Assembly: GCF_011039175.1 (NCBI RefSeq) | Contig: NZ_JAAKEN010000015.1 | Span: 1-64,000 of the forward strand | DNA: 64,000 bases | Reading direction: 5' to 3' | Origin: Slackia sp. ZJ119 | Lineage (GTDB): Bacteria > Actinomycetota > Coriobacteriia > Coriobacteriales > Eggerthellaceae | Shown here: positions 50,786 through 60,089 of the stretch, piece by piece | Position numbering within the stretch: the stretch's first letter is position 1 | Layout: each line of letters opens with the position of its first letter | Notes under the pieces: model-generated | Databases searched by the model: none | What the model saw: the letters and a program-made list of their open reading frames with translations, nothing else | What the model was told of the DNA's origin: nothing | Position numbers and translations under genes: made by a program

Positions 50786-51803
50786 CGTAGCCGCACAGCT
50801 CACAGAGGACATGAGGACGCAACCGAAAAGCGAATGGTTTTCGGCTGCGCTTTCTTATGAGCAGCATGTGCGCGAGAGGCTTTATGAGGCAATCAATGCT
50901 CTCGGTGCAGACGGCGCAGGGCACGAAGTCGATTTGCATCCAAGCGGCCAAACCTTTCCCGACGTGCCATGTGGCGAGTTCGGGGTCGAGGTCAAGTTCA
51001 CCAAGAGCGATACGTGGGTCAGCATCGCAAACTCGGTGCGCGAGTCACAGAGAGCAGAAAGCGTCCGGATCGTCTACCTCATGTTCGGAAAGATGGGCGG
51101 CATGCCCGAGTCCCGTTGGATGAAATACGAGGATTGCGTCGTCCACGTCCGCACTTCGCACGAGCCAAGGTTCCAGGTCGATCTGTCAGGTGACAAAGAA
51201 TCGCTGTTCAACGTGATGGGCATCGATTATGACAGCTTCCGCAAGCTGGACATCATGGACAAAATGCCTTACATACGTGCCTATGCACGCCAGAAGCATC
51301 CTGATGGCCATTTGTGGTGGCTTGAAGATTCCGAGACGCACGAAGAGCACAGTACGGAAATCGACCCTGTTCTGTACACGTCGCTAGACGATGAAACCAA
51401 AACTCGGTATCGGGCTGAAGCCACCCTGCTCTGTCCCAAAGCGTTACAAGGATCAAGAGTGGCTGGCAAATACAACGACGCCCTTCTCTTCTTGCTTACT
51501 TATCATGGAGTGATTTGCCACCAGATTCGCGATCTATTCACAGCTGGTAGTGTTGCGAAAGTTCAGTTCAGCGATCATTCCGGTATACCGCAGATGCAAA
51601 AAGCTCTTGTTTTGCTGCAAGATGAAATGATGAAAGTGGCGTACGAATTAGATCCGGCGTTATTCGAAGAGTACTGGGGTGAGGTCGTGCCAGAAGATGA
51701 CAGAATCGCATGGTGGCTTGCAAAGGCAGATGAATACGCAAGTGGCTGGGTTCCTTCTGATGTACTGTTCATCGGCTACCAGAAGCGCAAGGGGCTAAAA
51801 TAG
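50751..51803 (+). CDS. Type II restriction endonuclease, PD-(D/E)xK-like
   Basis: A 350-residue protein overlapping the methyltransferase gene by 35 bp. A PD-(D/E)xK-like site is visible: TFPDVPCGEFGVEVKFTKSDT at about residues 70-90 (PD then E-V-K). The remainder has no family motif I know. It is the expected restriction partner. The overlap implies translational coupling with the methyltransferase, an arrangement that keeps protection ahead of cutting. Confidence 0.78.
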   Translation: MDQARFERLLDDVAAQLTEDMRTQPKSEWFSAALSYEQHVRERLYEAINALGADGAGHEVDLHPSGQTFPDVPCGEFGVEVKFTKSDTWVSIANSVRESQRAESVRIVYLMFGKMGGMPESRWMKYEDCVVHVRTSHEPRFQVDLSGDKESLFNVMGIDYDSFRKLDIMDKMPYIRAYARQKHPDGHLWWLEDSETHEEHSTEIDPVLYTSLDDETKTRYRAEATLLCPKALQGSRVAGKYNDALLFLLTYHGVICHQIRDLFTAGSVAKVQFSDHSGIPQMQKALVLLQDEMMKVAYELDPALFEEYWGEVVPEDDRIAWWLAKADEYASGWVPSDVLFIGYQKRKGLK

Positions 51804-51805
51804 GC

Positions 51806-51988
51806 GTGTTCGTGCGCAAACTACGTCAGGACGCAAGGGATCGCATGCAAGTCTCAATCGCGAATTACCGTAACATCGAACGTCTGGGTATTGCCATCGA
51901 AGATGGCAAGTTCTGCCTGAACACCTATGAGCATGCGACGTGGCCGTCGGTATTCTCCGCCCTACTTGACGAGTATCGAGCTGCCTAA
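51806..51988 (+). CDS. Small hypothetical protein downstream of the R-M genes, 60 aa
   Basis: Starts with GTG 3 bp after the endonuclease stop and runs FVRKLRQDARDRMQVSIANY to ALLDEYRAA. It has protein-like composition with a basic N-terminus and hydrophobic core. It is too short for a methyltransferase specificity or Vsr protein. It could be a control or antitoxin-like element, or the tail of a lost gene. No family recognised. Confidence 0.4.
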   Translation: MFVRKLRQDARDRMQVSIANYRNIERLGIAIEDGKFCLNTYEHATWPSVFSALLDEYRAA

Positions 51989-52388
51989 GTCGCGAGATTC
52001 CCTGCAGTGTTATGTATTCACATTAATGAGGGAATCGTTCGTCGTCGAGACCGTAACCGCACCAGAAAGCGCCACGTCGTAGCCCACATCCGCCGCCGGG
52101 CCGTGCGCACAGGCCACGCAAGCGCAGGCGCATCAAGGGTTTAGGCCGCGCCATGGGCAGGGGCGCCGTGGAGCGCGGGTCGGGCCTGCCATGCGGGCAG
52201 CGGGCGGCATGCGAGTCAACCGGTGACGGCAGAGACGGCTGTATCAGCCGTCACCGTGGCGGCTGTGACGGATCCCAGGGTTCCAAACAGCAGGAGACGG
52301 CCCGCAGACCGTCCCCAGAGAGCTCGTATGCCGTTGCGCCTGACATATGTCAAGGGTTTCGATCTATGGCGGTCAACTAACGGAGAGG

Positions 52389-52484
52389 CTACTTTCGGCG
52401 CTTCTTTGGCTCGGGTAGCTCAGATAGCATGCTGACGACAAGCTCGGCCACGGCATCGCGGTCCTCAATGTCCACCAACATCAT
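52389..52484 (-). pseudogene. C-terminal-like 31-residue frame
   Basis: Reads MMLVDIEDRDAVAELVVSML, then ends PEPKKRRK. It is acidic-helical with a basic end, like the C-terminus of a plasmid or element protein. It is isolated in a gene-free region (51989-52586) that otherwise has only GC-rich, low-information sequence with short inverted GACGGC repeats. Not assigned to a family. Confidence 0.3.
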
Positions 52485-52586
52485 CTCCGACGGTTGATTG
52501 AATTCTCACAAGTCCCAGTTTGTGCAGGTCACGGCGTCGTTTACTTCGACCCTTTCAATTCCCTGGCCGCGCCCGCCGATCCTTTG

Positions 52587-52693
52587 CCTGCACTCTTTCA
52601 ATCCGCGCCGGGCGGGAATCGGGTCGTGGAGGCGCGGCCCGTTCCAAGGAACGCCAGGCCAGGCCTGCGCCCGCGGCATTGAAAGAGTGCAGG
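52587..52693. repeat. MITE with IS30-like ends
   Basis: A 107-bp segment with terminal inverted repeats CCTGCACTCTTTCAAT (52587-52602) and its complement at 52678-52693. The same end, with CTGCACTCTTTCGCT, closes the neighbouring IS30-like element near 53810. The interior has no gene. Confidence 0.7.
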
Positions 52694-52741
52694 TAAAAGT
52701 CTGCCGGCTGCCGGCACGCTATGCCCAGGCCCGCTACATCT

Positions 52742-53713
52742 TCACGATGGCGTGCGGCACCAGGTGCGGCGTGTGCCGCGGTCGGCCAGGACGATTCCGG
52801 ACATCTTCGAGAACCTGGCGCCGCAGAGCTCCTGCAGCGCGTCCAGCGCGGCGACGACGCTCTCCGAGGACCTGTCGGGAAGCAGGATGCAGGACTGGAA
52901 GCCGATGCGTCGCACGAACAGCGTCAGCACGCACCGCCGGTCCTTGCCCTGCCTGCCGACCGCGGTGTCCATCTCCACGGCGCTGTCCCTGTCCGCCGCG
53001 TCGAGCGCGCAGAAGTCCGACCACCTCCTCCCCTCCAGCGCCGCGCGGGGGACCTGCGGCGACTTCCCGCCGTCGGAGGCCTTTCTCCGCAGCTTGTAGC
53101 GCACCGCGCGCGGCAGGTCGAGCTTCGTGAGCGCACCCAGCTTGGCCCCTTCCAGGTAGTTGTACAGGCTCCGCGCCCCGAACAGCACCTCGTCCGGGTT
53201 CGCCTCGATGACCTCGATCGCGCGCTCGAACGCCTCCGGGTCGCAGTCTATGCCCGCCCTCGCGTCCCGCCTCCGCGCGTCGGCCAGGTCCTGGGCGCAG
53301 GCGGCCTCGTAGAACCGGTACGGGTGGCCGCATCCGCGCCCGACGCGCTCGGGGCAGGCGTTGCAGCAGAAGGGCGTGCGCCCGAGCCTGGGGCACGGGC
53401 GCGCCTCGAAGTCTGGGCACAGCCTGTTGTAGAGCCAGTCGCGGCACTTCTCGCAGGGCGCCATGCACGCCGTCTTGCAGAGCCCGCGCACCTCGCACCC
53501 GGCGTACTTGGCGCATATGTTGCGGCTTTGGACGACGAGGCGCCCGCGCGGGTCGTCCGTCCAGTTGCGCCTAATCTCCTCGCGAACCACCTTCGGCGTC
53601 CGGCCTATGGTCCTGGCTATCCACGACACCGCGTCGCCCCTGTTGAGCCCGCGCTCGATGGCCGCCCTCTCGTCGTAGGCGACGGGCCTTCTCCTCTTCT
53701 CCGCTCCGTCCAT
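52742..53713 (-). pseudogene. Truncated IS30-family-like transposase
   Basis: From the ATG at 53713 (AGGAGG upstream) the protein has an HTH (DAVSWIARTIGRTPKVVREE), a Cys-rich middle and the first half of the DDE fold (WSDFCALDAADRDSAVEMD). It ends abruptly after GIVLADRGT in unrelated sequence, so the last catalytic Glu and the C-terminus are missing. The right inverted repeat survives at 53798-53815, while the left end now abuts the MITE. An element damaged by deletion, probably mobilised only in trans. Confidence 0.7.
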
Positions 53714-53844
53714 GCGTCCTCCTTTCCGGTCGGTTTCAGCGACAAGGAAAGGAGACTCCCCCGGGCGCGGGGCGTGCGCGGATTCCACAAGATCAGCGAA
53801 AGAGTGCAGGTAAAGGATTTACCTATGAGATTTCAATTGATCAT

Positions 53845-53896
53845 GCAAGGCCGCTTAGCGGTACGGAAAAATGTCCCCGCTCCCAGCAGCAGGCGC
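53845..53896. repeat. 52-bp direct repeat, left copy
   Basis: GCAAGGCCGCTTAGCGGTAC, then GGAAAAATGTCC and CCGCTCCCAGCAGCAGGCGC. It matches 60090-60141 with one mismatch. The two copies flank the 6.2-kb carbamoyl-transferase island. The last about 8 bases are the start of homology to the XRE gene at 19688-20290, seen only beyond the right copy. Confidence 0.85.
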
Positions 53897-53901
53897 ACCT
53901 A

Positions 53902-54873
53902 TTATTTGCCCCAGAATTTTCGCAGCAAGTCTTGACGCGTGGTTACATTAGCTTTTTTGAATATGTTGTGGGTGTGCGCTTTCACTGTCCCTACAGCAAG
54001 ATTCATCTCGCTGGCTATATTCTGATTGTCTTTACCATCAACAATGCCCTTTAATACATCACGCTCGCGCGCGGTAAGGCCTATTTCGTCGCTGAAAAGC
54101 GCCGCGGTAAGAGCCACATAACGCTCCTGATTGTCAGAAGAAGGAACAGGCGGCTCAACATGCCGCAACCTTAACGCCTCTCCCGCATGGCGCACCGCCA
54201 GCACTCCAAGCACAATAACCAAGGCATTCTCTGAGAAATTTCTCTCAGAAATATAAAGAGGGAGTCGAGAAGACATCATTTCCGGAGTGGGTTGCCATAA
54301 AAGTATGACAAAGGTGTTCTCCGCCACAATGCAGCATGCCATTGCAGCAACAAAAAGAGCGAGACCTTTCTGCCGTCCTATAAGAGCCTTCTTTACACGC
54401 GAGCTACGGCTGGAATAGTAGGCATGTACAAGGAAGGCAAGACACCACACCAAGAAAAGCTCACGCATGCTATAGAACATCCATTGCTTAACCGGCCCCT
54501 CAACCATAAAGCCCACAATAAGCAACTCGCCAACCAGAAACACCACGCAGGGCACAATCCTAAGCATCTTATTCTTATCGTCGATGTATTCGCAGATAAC
54601 AAGCCAGAACGAACTAAGCAACCCTGTGGCAATCAGCATTTTCCCATACGGAGCCCGAATAGAATAAAGCAAATCCACACCGATAGTGCCTTGCGCACCG
54701 AGATTCTCCGTCTGGAAAATGAAGGACAAATCGAAATAGTACAAAAAGAAGCCGACAGCAGAGAAGAGATACGTGCGGTTATGAGTAAGAAGATATGCAC
54801 CGAAAGAGGCCGAACAAGAAACGGCGCATAGAAACATCACTGACATCGTGTAGACCGAAAACACTATCTCCAC
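53902..54873 (-). CDS. LuxR-family regulator with seven-helix membrane N-terminus
   Basis: 323 residues from the GTG at 54873, chosen because AAGGA lies 7 bases upstream (a longer frame starts at 54921). About six or seven hydrophobic segments occupy residues 1-230. The C-terminal LuxR HTH (LTARERDVLKGIVDGKDNQN and LAVGTVKAHTHNIF) is complete. This membrane-sensor LuxR type is abundant in Eggerthellaceae next to catabolic and respiratory genes. It is divergent from the putrescine-carbamoyltransferase-like operon, with GTTTA half-sites in the intergenic region, so it probably controls it. Confidence 0.88.
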   Translation of the reverse strand: MEIVFSVYTMSVMFLCAVSCSASFGAYLLTHNRTYLFSAVGFFLYYFDLSFIFQTENLGAQGTIGVDLLYSIRAPYGKMLIATGLLSSFWLVICEYIDDKNKMLRIVPCVVFLVGELLIVGFMVEGPVKQWMFYSMRELFLVWCLAFLVHAYYSSRSSRVKKALIGRQKGLALFVAAMACCIVAENTFVILLWQPTPEMMSSRLPLYISERNFSENALVIVLGVLAVRHAGEALRLRHVEPPVPSSDNQERYVALTAALFSDEIGLTARERDVLKGIVDGKDNQNIASEMNLAVGTVKAHTHNIFKKANVTTRQDLLRKFWGK

Positions 54874-54948
54874 AACGTTTTCCTTTTCGACGTGTATCAA
54901 TACCCAGGCTCTACCCTGCACATAATAGCACGAACCGTAAACGACAGG

Positions 54949-55086
54949 GGTTTAGGAAAGGATCTGAGGGTTTATGGAGGTTTAGAAGCTTCAATGAGGC
55001 AACATAAAGAAGGGAAGTTTATGCGGCCGCCATCAGGACTTACGTAGCGTTACATGCTTATAATCCAAATTGTTTAGCATGTAAAC
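54949..55086. promoter_or_regulatory. Promoter/operator region between the LuxR gene and the carbamoyltransferase operon
   Basis: Three direct GGTTTA sites at 54949, 54969 and 54979 are spaced exactly 20 and 10 bp apart, that is on one DNA face. A perfect TGCTTATAAT -10 lies at 55059-55064. Just after it is a dyad GTTTA-GCATG-TAAAC at 55072-55086. The repeated half-site is consistent with a LuxR-type dimer binding site and activation or repression of the operon at 55193. Confidence 0.6.
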
Positions 55087-55192
55087 TTGTTTTAGTCTTC
55101 TTAAACTCTCTTTGCCGGTTGCATAGTGTGCGCCGTTACGAGGTGGCGCAAGGGCGACACCGCAACCCCGAGTCTTCAACGAGGAGGAAGAC

Positions 55193-56245
55193 ATGGCCTG
55201 CAAAGACTACATTGACACCAACGACTTCACCAAAGAGGAACTGCTGGATATGGTTGATCTGGCTATCGCCATGAAGAAGATGATCAAAGAGGGTGGCGAG
55301 TATCCGCTTCTCTTGGAGCACAAGACGCTCGGCATGATTTTCCAGCAGGTGTCCACACGCACCCGCATCTCCTTCGAAACCGCTATGACCGACCTCGGCG
55401 GTCATGCGCAGTTCTTCGGCCCCGGCTCCATCCAGCTCGGCGGGCATGAGTCCATTGAGGACTCCGGTCGCGTGATGGGTTCACTTGTTGACATCCTCAT
55501 GGCCCGCGTCGATCGCCACAAGGACGTAGCGGACCTCGCCAAGTATTCCGCAGCGCCCGTCATCAACGGCATGAGCGAGTACAACCATCCCACCCAGGAG
55601 CTCGGCGACCTTATGACCATGATCGAGAATTTGCCTGAGGGCAAGAAGATCGAGGACTGCAAGCTCGCCTTCATCGGCGATGCCACCCAGGTGTGCGTTT
55701 CTCTCATGTTCATCGCGTCGAAGATGGGAATGGATTTCGTGCAGTTCGGCCCGAAGGGCCATCAGATCACCGACGGCGGCCTGCAGGTAGAAAACAAGGT
55801 CGACCTGCTTGCCATCGGCCAGGAGAACTGCAAGGTATCGGGCGGCACCATCACTATCTCCGACGACATCTCTTGCATCGAGGGCGCCGACTTCGTATAC
55901 ACTGACGTATGGTACGGCCTATACGACCAAGAGGAAGAAGGCGCCAGCTACATGGACGTGTTCTTCCCTAAGTACCAGGTGACCATGGATATGATGAATG
56001 CGGCCGGCCCTTCCTCAAAGTTCATGCACTGCCTGCCTGCCACGCGCGGCGAAGAGGTAGTAGACGAAGTCATGGACGACCCCGAGCGTTCCCTCTGCTG
56101 GGTTGAAGCCGAAAACCGCAAGCACTCGATCCGTGCCATCCTTGTGTATCTGCTGAAGAACGCCGAGTCTCAGAAGAAGGCTGCGAACCCCGCAGTTGCC
56201 GCTGATGCTAAGGCGCACATCAATAAAGTCCTTTCTAAATTCTAA
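55193..56245 (+). CDS. ptcA: Carbamoyltransferase, putrescine carbamoyltransferase-like
   Basis: A 350-residue protein with carbamoyl-phosphate site STRTR (residues 54-58), HPTQ and HCLPATRG motifs. [36 protein letters not shown] and [11 protein letters not shown] recall Enterococcus putrescine carbamoyltransferase more than ornithine carbamoyltransferase, as I remember them. In catabolic direction it splits N-carbamoylputrescine (or citrulline) into diamine and carbamoyl phosphate. A NhaC-type exchanger and carbamate kinase follow in the same operon. No agmatine deiminase is present in the window, so the source of the carbamoyl compound is open; an ornithine substrate is not excluded. Confidence 0.82.
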   Translation: MACKDYIDTNDFTKEELLDMVDLAIAMKKMIKEGGEYPLLLEHKTLGMIFQQVSTRTRISFETAMTDLGGHAQFFGPGSIQLGGHESIEDSGRVMGSLVDILMARVDRHKDVADLAKYSAAPVINGMSEYNHPTQELGDLMTMIENLPEGKKIEDCKLAFIGDATQVCVSLMFIASKMGMDFVQFGPKGHQITDGGLQVENKVDLLAIGQENCKVSGGTITISDDISCIEGADFVYTDVWYGLYDQEEEGASYMDVFFPKYQVTMDMMNAAGPSSKFMHCLPATRGEEVVDEVMDDPERSLCWVEAENRKHSIRAILVYLLKNAESQKKAANPAVAADAKAHINKVLSKF

Positions 56246-56255
56246 GATAGCTCGT

Positions 56256-56290
56256 GAAGGCACGGTGTTCGACAAAAGCACCGTGCCTTC
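56256..56290 (+). terminator. Hairpin between carbamoyltransferase and antiporter genes
   Basis: A perfect 12-bp stem GAAGGCACGGTG/CACCGTGCCTTC with an 11-base loop follows the carbamoyltransferase stop. It lacks a T run, so it may be an attenuating or mRNA-stabilising structure rather than a full terminator. Confidence 0.6.
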
Positions 56291-56320
56291 ACCTTGATTG
56301 TCCCCGGGAAAGGTATATCC

Positions 56321-57715
56321 GTGAACGAGAAAGTAATGAAGCCGATTAAATTTCGCCATGGCCTGCTCGCCTTGGTTTTCCTTGCCGCAACCATGGCAAT
56401 TTGCGTCGTCGGTCTGGGCACCGAGCCGCAGATGCCGCTAGTTATCGGTTGCCTCCTTGCGGGAGGTCTGGCCATATATCTGGGCTTTTCTTGGGATGAC
56501 GTGCTCGAATCCATGGTGAAGGGCATCATGGATTCTATGGAAGCCGTTCTTATTTTGATGTGCATCGGCATGCTTGTCGCCTCATGGATACAGTCAGGAA
56601 CGGTGCCCACGCTGATTTACTACGGCATTGCCATTATTAGCCCGCAAATATTTTTGCCTATTGCCTTTCTTGGCACATTGTTAGTCGGTATCGTGCTGGG
56701 CTCTTGGGGCGCCGCCGGCACTATCGGTATCGCATTCATCGGCATTGCTGCCGCATTAGACATTCCCTTAGGCATGGCGGCCGGTGCTATTATCGGTGGT
56801 GCATATGTCAGCGAAATAGCCTCGCCTCTGACGGACGGCCCTGTTTTATGCGCCGCCGTGGCAGGCGTTGGCGTATTCGACATGTGCAAGAAGTTTTTGC
56901 CCATCGTCCTTGGCGTTTGCGCGTTATCTTTGGCGCTGTATTTCGGCCTCGGCCAGGTGGTAGGAAACACCGGCGGATCTGCCGCAGCCAGCACCGCCGA
57001 GCTGATGAGCGCACTGGAGTCGAGTTACGCTATAGGCCCTTTGACTTTGATTCCCCTGCTCGTGATGATTGTCTGCATAGCCGTTCAGGTGCCTGCCATC
57101 CCGTCATTTCTGCTGGGTGTTGCTCTTGGCCTTATCGAGGCGGTGTTCTTGCAGGGCGCTGACTTCGGTTTGGTGCTGGAATCCTGCAGTGCTGGCGTGA
57201 CAAGTTCCACAGGCTTTACCATGATCGACCAATTGTTCAGCACAGGCGGCATCGAGGAAATGCTTCCTACTATCACTATCGTCATTCTCGTTATGGCATA
57301 CGTGGGAATTTTGCAGCATACAGGCTTGATGGATTCGCTTATTGAGCCTATCACCAACAAGCTTAATACGTACGCCGCACTTCTTACCGGCACGGTTGCC
57401 AATGGAGCCTTGTTCAATATCGTGATGCCCGACCAGTATCCTGCCATAGCCATGTCTTGCAAGATGTACGGAAAGGCCTTCGAGAAACATGGTACGCCGG
57501 GCACCGTATGGAGCAATATCTGCAACTCTGCATCTGGCATCACCTCGGTACTCGTGCCTTGGAACACCTGCTCCATCTACATGGTCACTATTTTAGGCGT
57601 AACCTGTTTCGATTACCTTCCATTCACGTTCTTCTGTTATCTCTATCCCATTGCCGTTATTGTTTTGGGAGTCCTCTTTGGAAAGAAGCTCGGCTGGAAG
57701 AGCGAATTGAGCTAA
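56321..57715 (+). CDS. NhaC-family (ArcD2-like) membrane antiporter
   Basis: 464 residues from the GTG at 56321 (AAAGG 7 bases upstream; the open frame extends further). About eleven to twelve hydrophobic segments. VIGCLLAGGLAIYLGFSWDD, MCIGMLVASWIQSGTVP and GGAYVSEIASPLTDGPVL are NhaC signatures. Placed between carbamoyltransferase and carbamate kinase genes, it more likely exchanges the amine substrate and product (for example carbamoylputrescine/putrescine or arginine/ornithine type) than Na+/H+. Confidence 0.85.
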   Translation: MNEKVMKPIKFRHGLLALVFLAATMAICVVGLGTEPQMPLVIGCLLAGGLAIYLGFSWDDVLESMVKGIMDSMEAVLILMCIGMLVASWIQSGTVPTLIYYGIAIISPQIFLPIAFLGTLLVGIVLGSWGAAGTIGIAFIGIAAALDIPLGMAAGAIIGGAYVSEIASPLTDGPVLCAAVAGVGVFDMCKKFLPIVLGVCALSLALYFGLGQVVGNTGGSAAASTAELMSALESSYAIGPLTLIPLLVMIVCIAVQVPAIPSFLLGVALGLIEAVFLQGADFGLVLESCSAGVTSSTGFTMIDQLFSTGGIEEMLPTITIVILVMAYVGILQHTGLMDSLIEPITNKLNTYAALLTGTVANGALFNIVMPDQYPAIAMSCKMYGKAFEKHGTPGTVWSNICNSASGITSVLVPWNTCSIYMVTILGVTCFDYLPFTFFCYLYPIAVIVLGVLFGKKLGWKSELS

Positions 57716-57775
57716 CCGTAAACAGGGCCTTTTCAAAATAACAATCTCAACTGCATATTGAAAGGAAGGCACATA

Positions 57776-58735
57776 ATGCCTAATCCAGATATTTTAGCCA
57801 AGGTGGTTGTTGCCCTTGGCGGCAACGCACTGCAATCCAAGGAAAGCGATGGCACCGCAGAAGCGCAGCTCGAAGTCGTAAAAGACACCTGCACCCTTCT
57901 TGCCGAGCTATCTTCGGAGGGGTACGAGATGGCTATCGTGCACGGAAACGGCCCCCAGGTAGGACGCATCTTGCTTTCTAGCGAAACCGCTAAGGATGTT
58001 GTTCCTCCTATGCCCCTCGATGTGTGCGGCTCTATGAGTCAGGGTTACATTGGCTACCATGTACAGCAGGCGCTCAAACATGAGCTGGCAAAACAGGGTT
58101 TGGCCTACCCCGTCATTGCCATGGTAACCCAAACCATCGTGGACGCAGAGGATCCTTCTTTCAAAGACCCCACGAAACCCATTGGGCCTTTCTACACCGA
58201 ACAGGAAGCCGATGAGTTAGCTGAGCAGCGCGGCTACGATATGCGCGAAGACAAAGCCCGTGGTGGCTGGAGACGCGTAGTGGCAAGCCCAAAGCCGCAA
58301 AAGATTGTCGAAATAGAAGCAATCAAGCAACTATGGGATTCCACTATCGTAATCTGCACAGGCGGTGGCGGCATTCCTGTAATCGAGAACGCCGATGGAA
58401 CCTTGCAAGGTACCGCAGCTGTCATCGACAAAGACTTTGGTGCCGAGCTTTTAGCTGAACAAGTCGATGCCGATATTCTCTTGATTCTTACTGAGGTAGA
58501 GAAGGTCGCCATTGATTTCGGCACTCTCGAGCAGCAAGACCTCGACCATCTCACACTAACCGAAGCGGCGCAATACTGCGAGGCCGGGCAATTTGGCAAA
58601 GGAAGCATGCAGCCTAAAGTTGAGGCATGCATGAAATTCGTTCGCTCCTACCCCAGCAAACGCGCCATTATCACAAGCCTCTCAAAGGCTAAAGAGGCCC
58701 TTGCCGGCAAGACGGGCACCTTGTTCACCTATTAG
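57776..58735 (+). CDS. arcC: Carbamate kinase
   Basis: 319 residues from the ATG at 57776, behind AAGGAAGG. VVVALGGNALQ, VHGNGPQVG, VICTGGGGIPVI and ILTEVEKVAIDFG, then FGKGSMQPKVEACMKFV are conserved carbamate kinase stretches. It converts carbamoyl phosphate and ADP to ATP, CO2 and ammonia, giving the energy yield of the island. The GC content is lower than in the left part of the window, in line with transfer of this island. Confidence 0.95.
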   Translation: MPNPDILAKVVVALGGNALQSKESDGTAEAQLEVVKDTCTLLAELSSEGYEMAIVHGNGPQVGRILLSSETAKDVVPPMPLDVCGSMSQGYIGYHVQQALKHELAKQGLAYPVIAMVTQTIVDAEDPSFKDPTKPIGPFYTEQEADELAEQRGYDMREDKARGGWRRVVASPKPQKIVEIEAIKQLWDSTIVICTGGGGIPVIENADGTLQGTAAVIDKDFGAELLAEQVDADILLILTEVEKVAIDFGTLEQQDLDHLTLTEAAQYCEAGQFGKGSMQPKVEACMKFVRSYPSKRAIITSLSKAKEALAGKTGTLFTY

Positions 58736-58740
58736 CACAC

Positions 58741-58777
58741 ACGAGAAGCGCCCTATTTAGCATAGGGCGCTTCTCGT
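58741..58777. terminator. Strong hairpin after the carbamate kinase gene
   Basis: ACGAGAAGCGCCCTAT pairs perfectly with ATAGGGCGCTTCTCGT across a TTAGC loop (16-bp stem), followed by GTCTCTT. It probably ends most transcription before the MFS gene, which has its own AAGGA site. Confidence 0.8.
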
Positions 58778-58799
58778 GTCTCTTAAAAAGGATAGTTTC

Positions 58800-60050
58800 A
58801 TGGGCAAGTTATCGACTAAACAAAAGATTTACCCTTGGCTTGTGGTCTTAGGCTGCGGCATGTGGGTATCTGGATCCATCGGATTTCTTACTATCGTAGC
58901 GGGCAATTTTTATGTGCCCGTAAGCCAAGATCTCGGCGTAGCAGAATCCGATTTGGGCTTTTATATGACCCTGGTCAGTATCGGCCAAGCCATCAGCTTC
59001 CCTATCGCAGGACGTACGATTCCTAAGATGAACATACCTGTTCATATGACGATTATCTGCGCCATCGAAGCTGTGGCGGCCATTGTTATGTCAACGTACG
59101 GAAGCGTCTTCCTGTGGTACGTTTCAGGCCTGATTATCGGCTTTTGCATGGGTTTCAATACTTCCATCGGCGTGGCTATCGTGCTGGAAAACTGGTTTGC
59201 GAAGAAGACCGGTCTTGCTATCGGCATGGCATGGGGAATTGGTTCGCTGGCTAACGCCATTATGAGCCCCATTATCTCACAGGTTATCACTCAAGCTGGC
59301 TGGCGTATGGGGTATGTGGTATTAGGAGTCGCCAGCCTTGTGCTGATGTGCAGCTCATCACTGTTCATTGTCCGTTTAAAGCCAGAAATCCTCGGACTTT
59401 TTCCCTATGGCTATGATAAATCGCAAGAAGACGTTCATGTGGAAGACCCAACCGACGGCGTTTCTTTTCGTGATGCCGTGAAGTCACCTGCTTTTATCCT
59501 GCTACTTGTAGCTATGACGCTGATTACTTCTACCACCATTACGAATCAGCTATTCACGAGCTATAGCGAGTCGGTAGGATACGGAGCCGCCTTCGGCAGC
59601 CTTATGGTGACCGTGGCTATGCTCTCCGATATTATATGGAACCCGCTCATTGGTATCACCTGCGACAAGTTCGGCGCAGACAAAGGAGTGGTACTGTGGT
59701 GCATTGTTACCGCGTTGTCCTTCGGGTGCTTGTCCATTGGCGCATCCATCCCGGCATTCGCCTTCATTGGAGCAGGGCTCAACGATACGATGTATGCCTG
59801 CTACGGCACAGGCATCGCCATGCTTACTGCATTTTTGTTCGGCAATAAAGACTACGCTAAAATATATTCGCTAGTACCGGCCATCGGTTATGCCCTCGGC
59901 TGTATGGGTGTGCCAATTTTGACAAGCATCTACCAAGCAACCAGCGGTTATGACAGCGTGTGGCTGGTGTGCGCAATTTGCGATGCAATTATTGCCGCCT
60001 GTGTCATTCTGGCTGCGCGTAATTCTAAAAAGCTTCCACGCACGGAATAA
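58800..60050 (+). CDS. MFS transporter, OFA (oxalate/formate antiporter) family
   Basis: 416 residues from the ATG at 58800, with AAGGA 7 bases upstream. About twelve hydrophobic segments. The start YPWLVVLGCGMWVSGSIGFL, the motif GFCMGFNTSIGVAIVLENWF and AIGYALGCMGVPIL are typical of OFA-type MFS proteins, which exchange small organic acids. In Eggerthellaceae many such transporters accompany catabolic clusters. Its substrate is not evident; import of the carbamoyl donor or export of an end product are both possible. Confidence 0.88.
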   Translation: MGKLSTKQKIYPWLVVLGCGMWVSGSIGFLTIVAGNFYVPVSQDLGVAESDLGFYMTLVSIGQAISFPIAGRTIPKMNIPVHMTIICAIEAVAAIVMSTYGSVFLWYVSGLIIGFCMGFNTSIGVAIVLENWFAKKTGLAIGMAWGIGSLANAIMSPIISQVITQAGWRMGYVVLGVASLVLMCSSSLFIVRLKPEILGLFPYGYDKSQEDVHVEDPTDGVSFRDAVKSPAFILLLVAMTLITSTTITNQLFTSYSESVGYGAAFGSLMVTVAMLSDIIWNPLIGITCDKFGADKGVVLWCIVTALSFGCLSIGASIPAFAFIGAGLNDTMYACYGTGIAMLTAFLFGNKDYAKIYSLVPAIGYALGCMGVPILTSIYQATSGYDSVWLVCAICDAIIAACVILAARNSKKLPRTE

Positions 60051-60089
60051 CGCTGCACACCTGCCCCGAAGACTTCTGCGCTATCTTAG

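Noticed and set aside
52498-53935. Long Arg/Pro/Ala-rich plus-strand frames over the truncated IS30-like transposase
   Set aside because: They are antisense shadows of a high-GC transposase gene.
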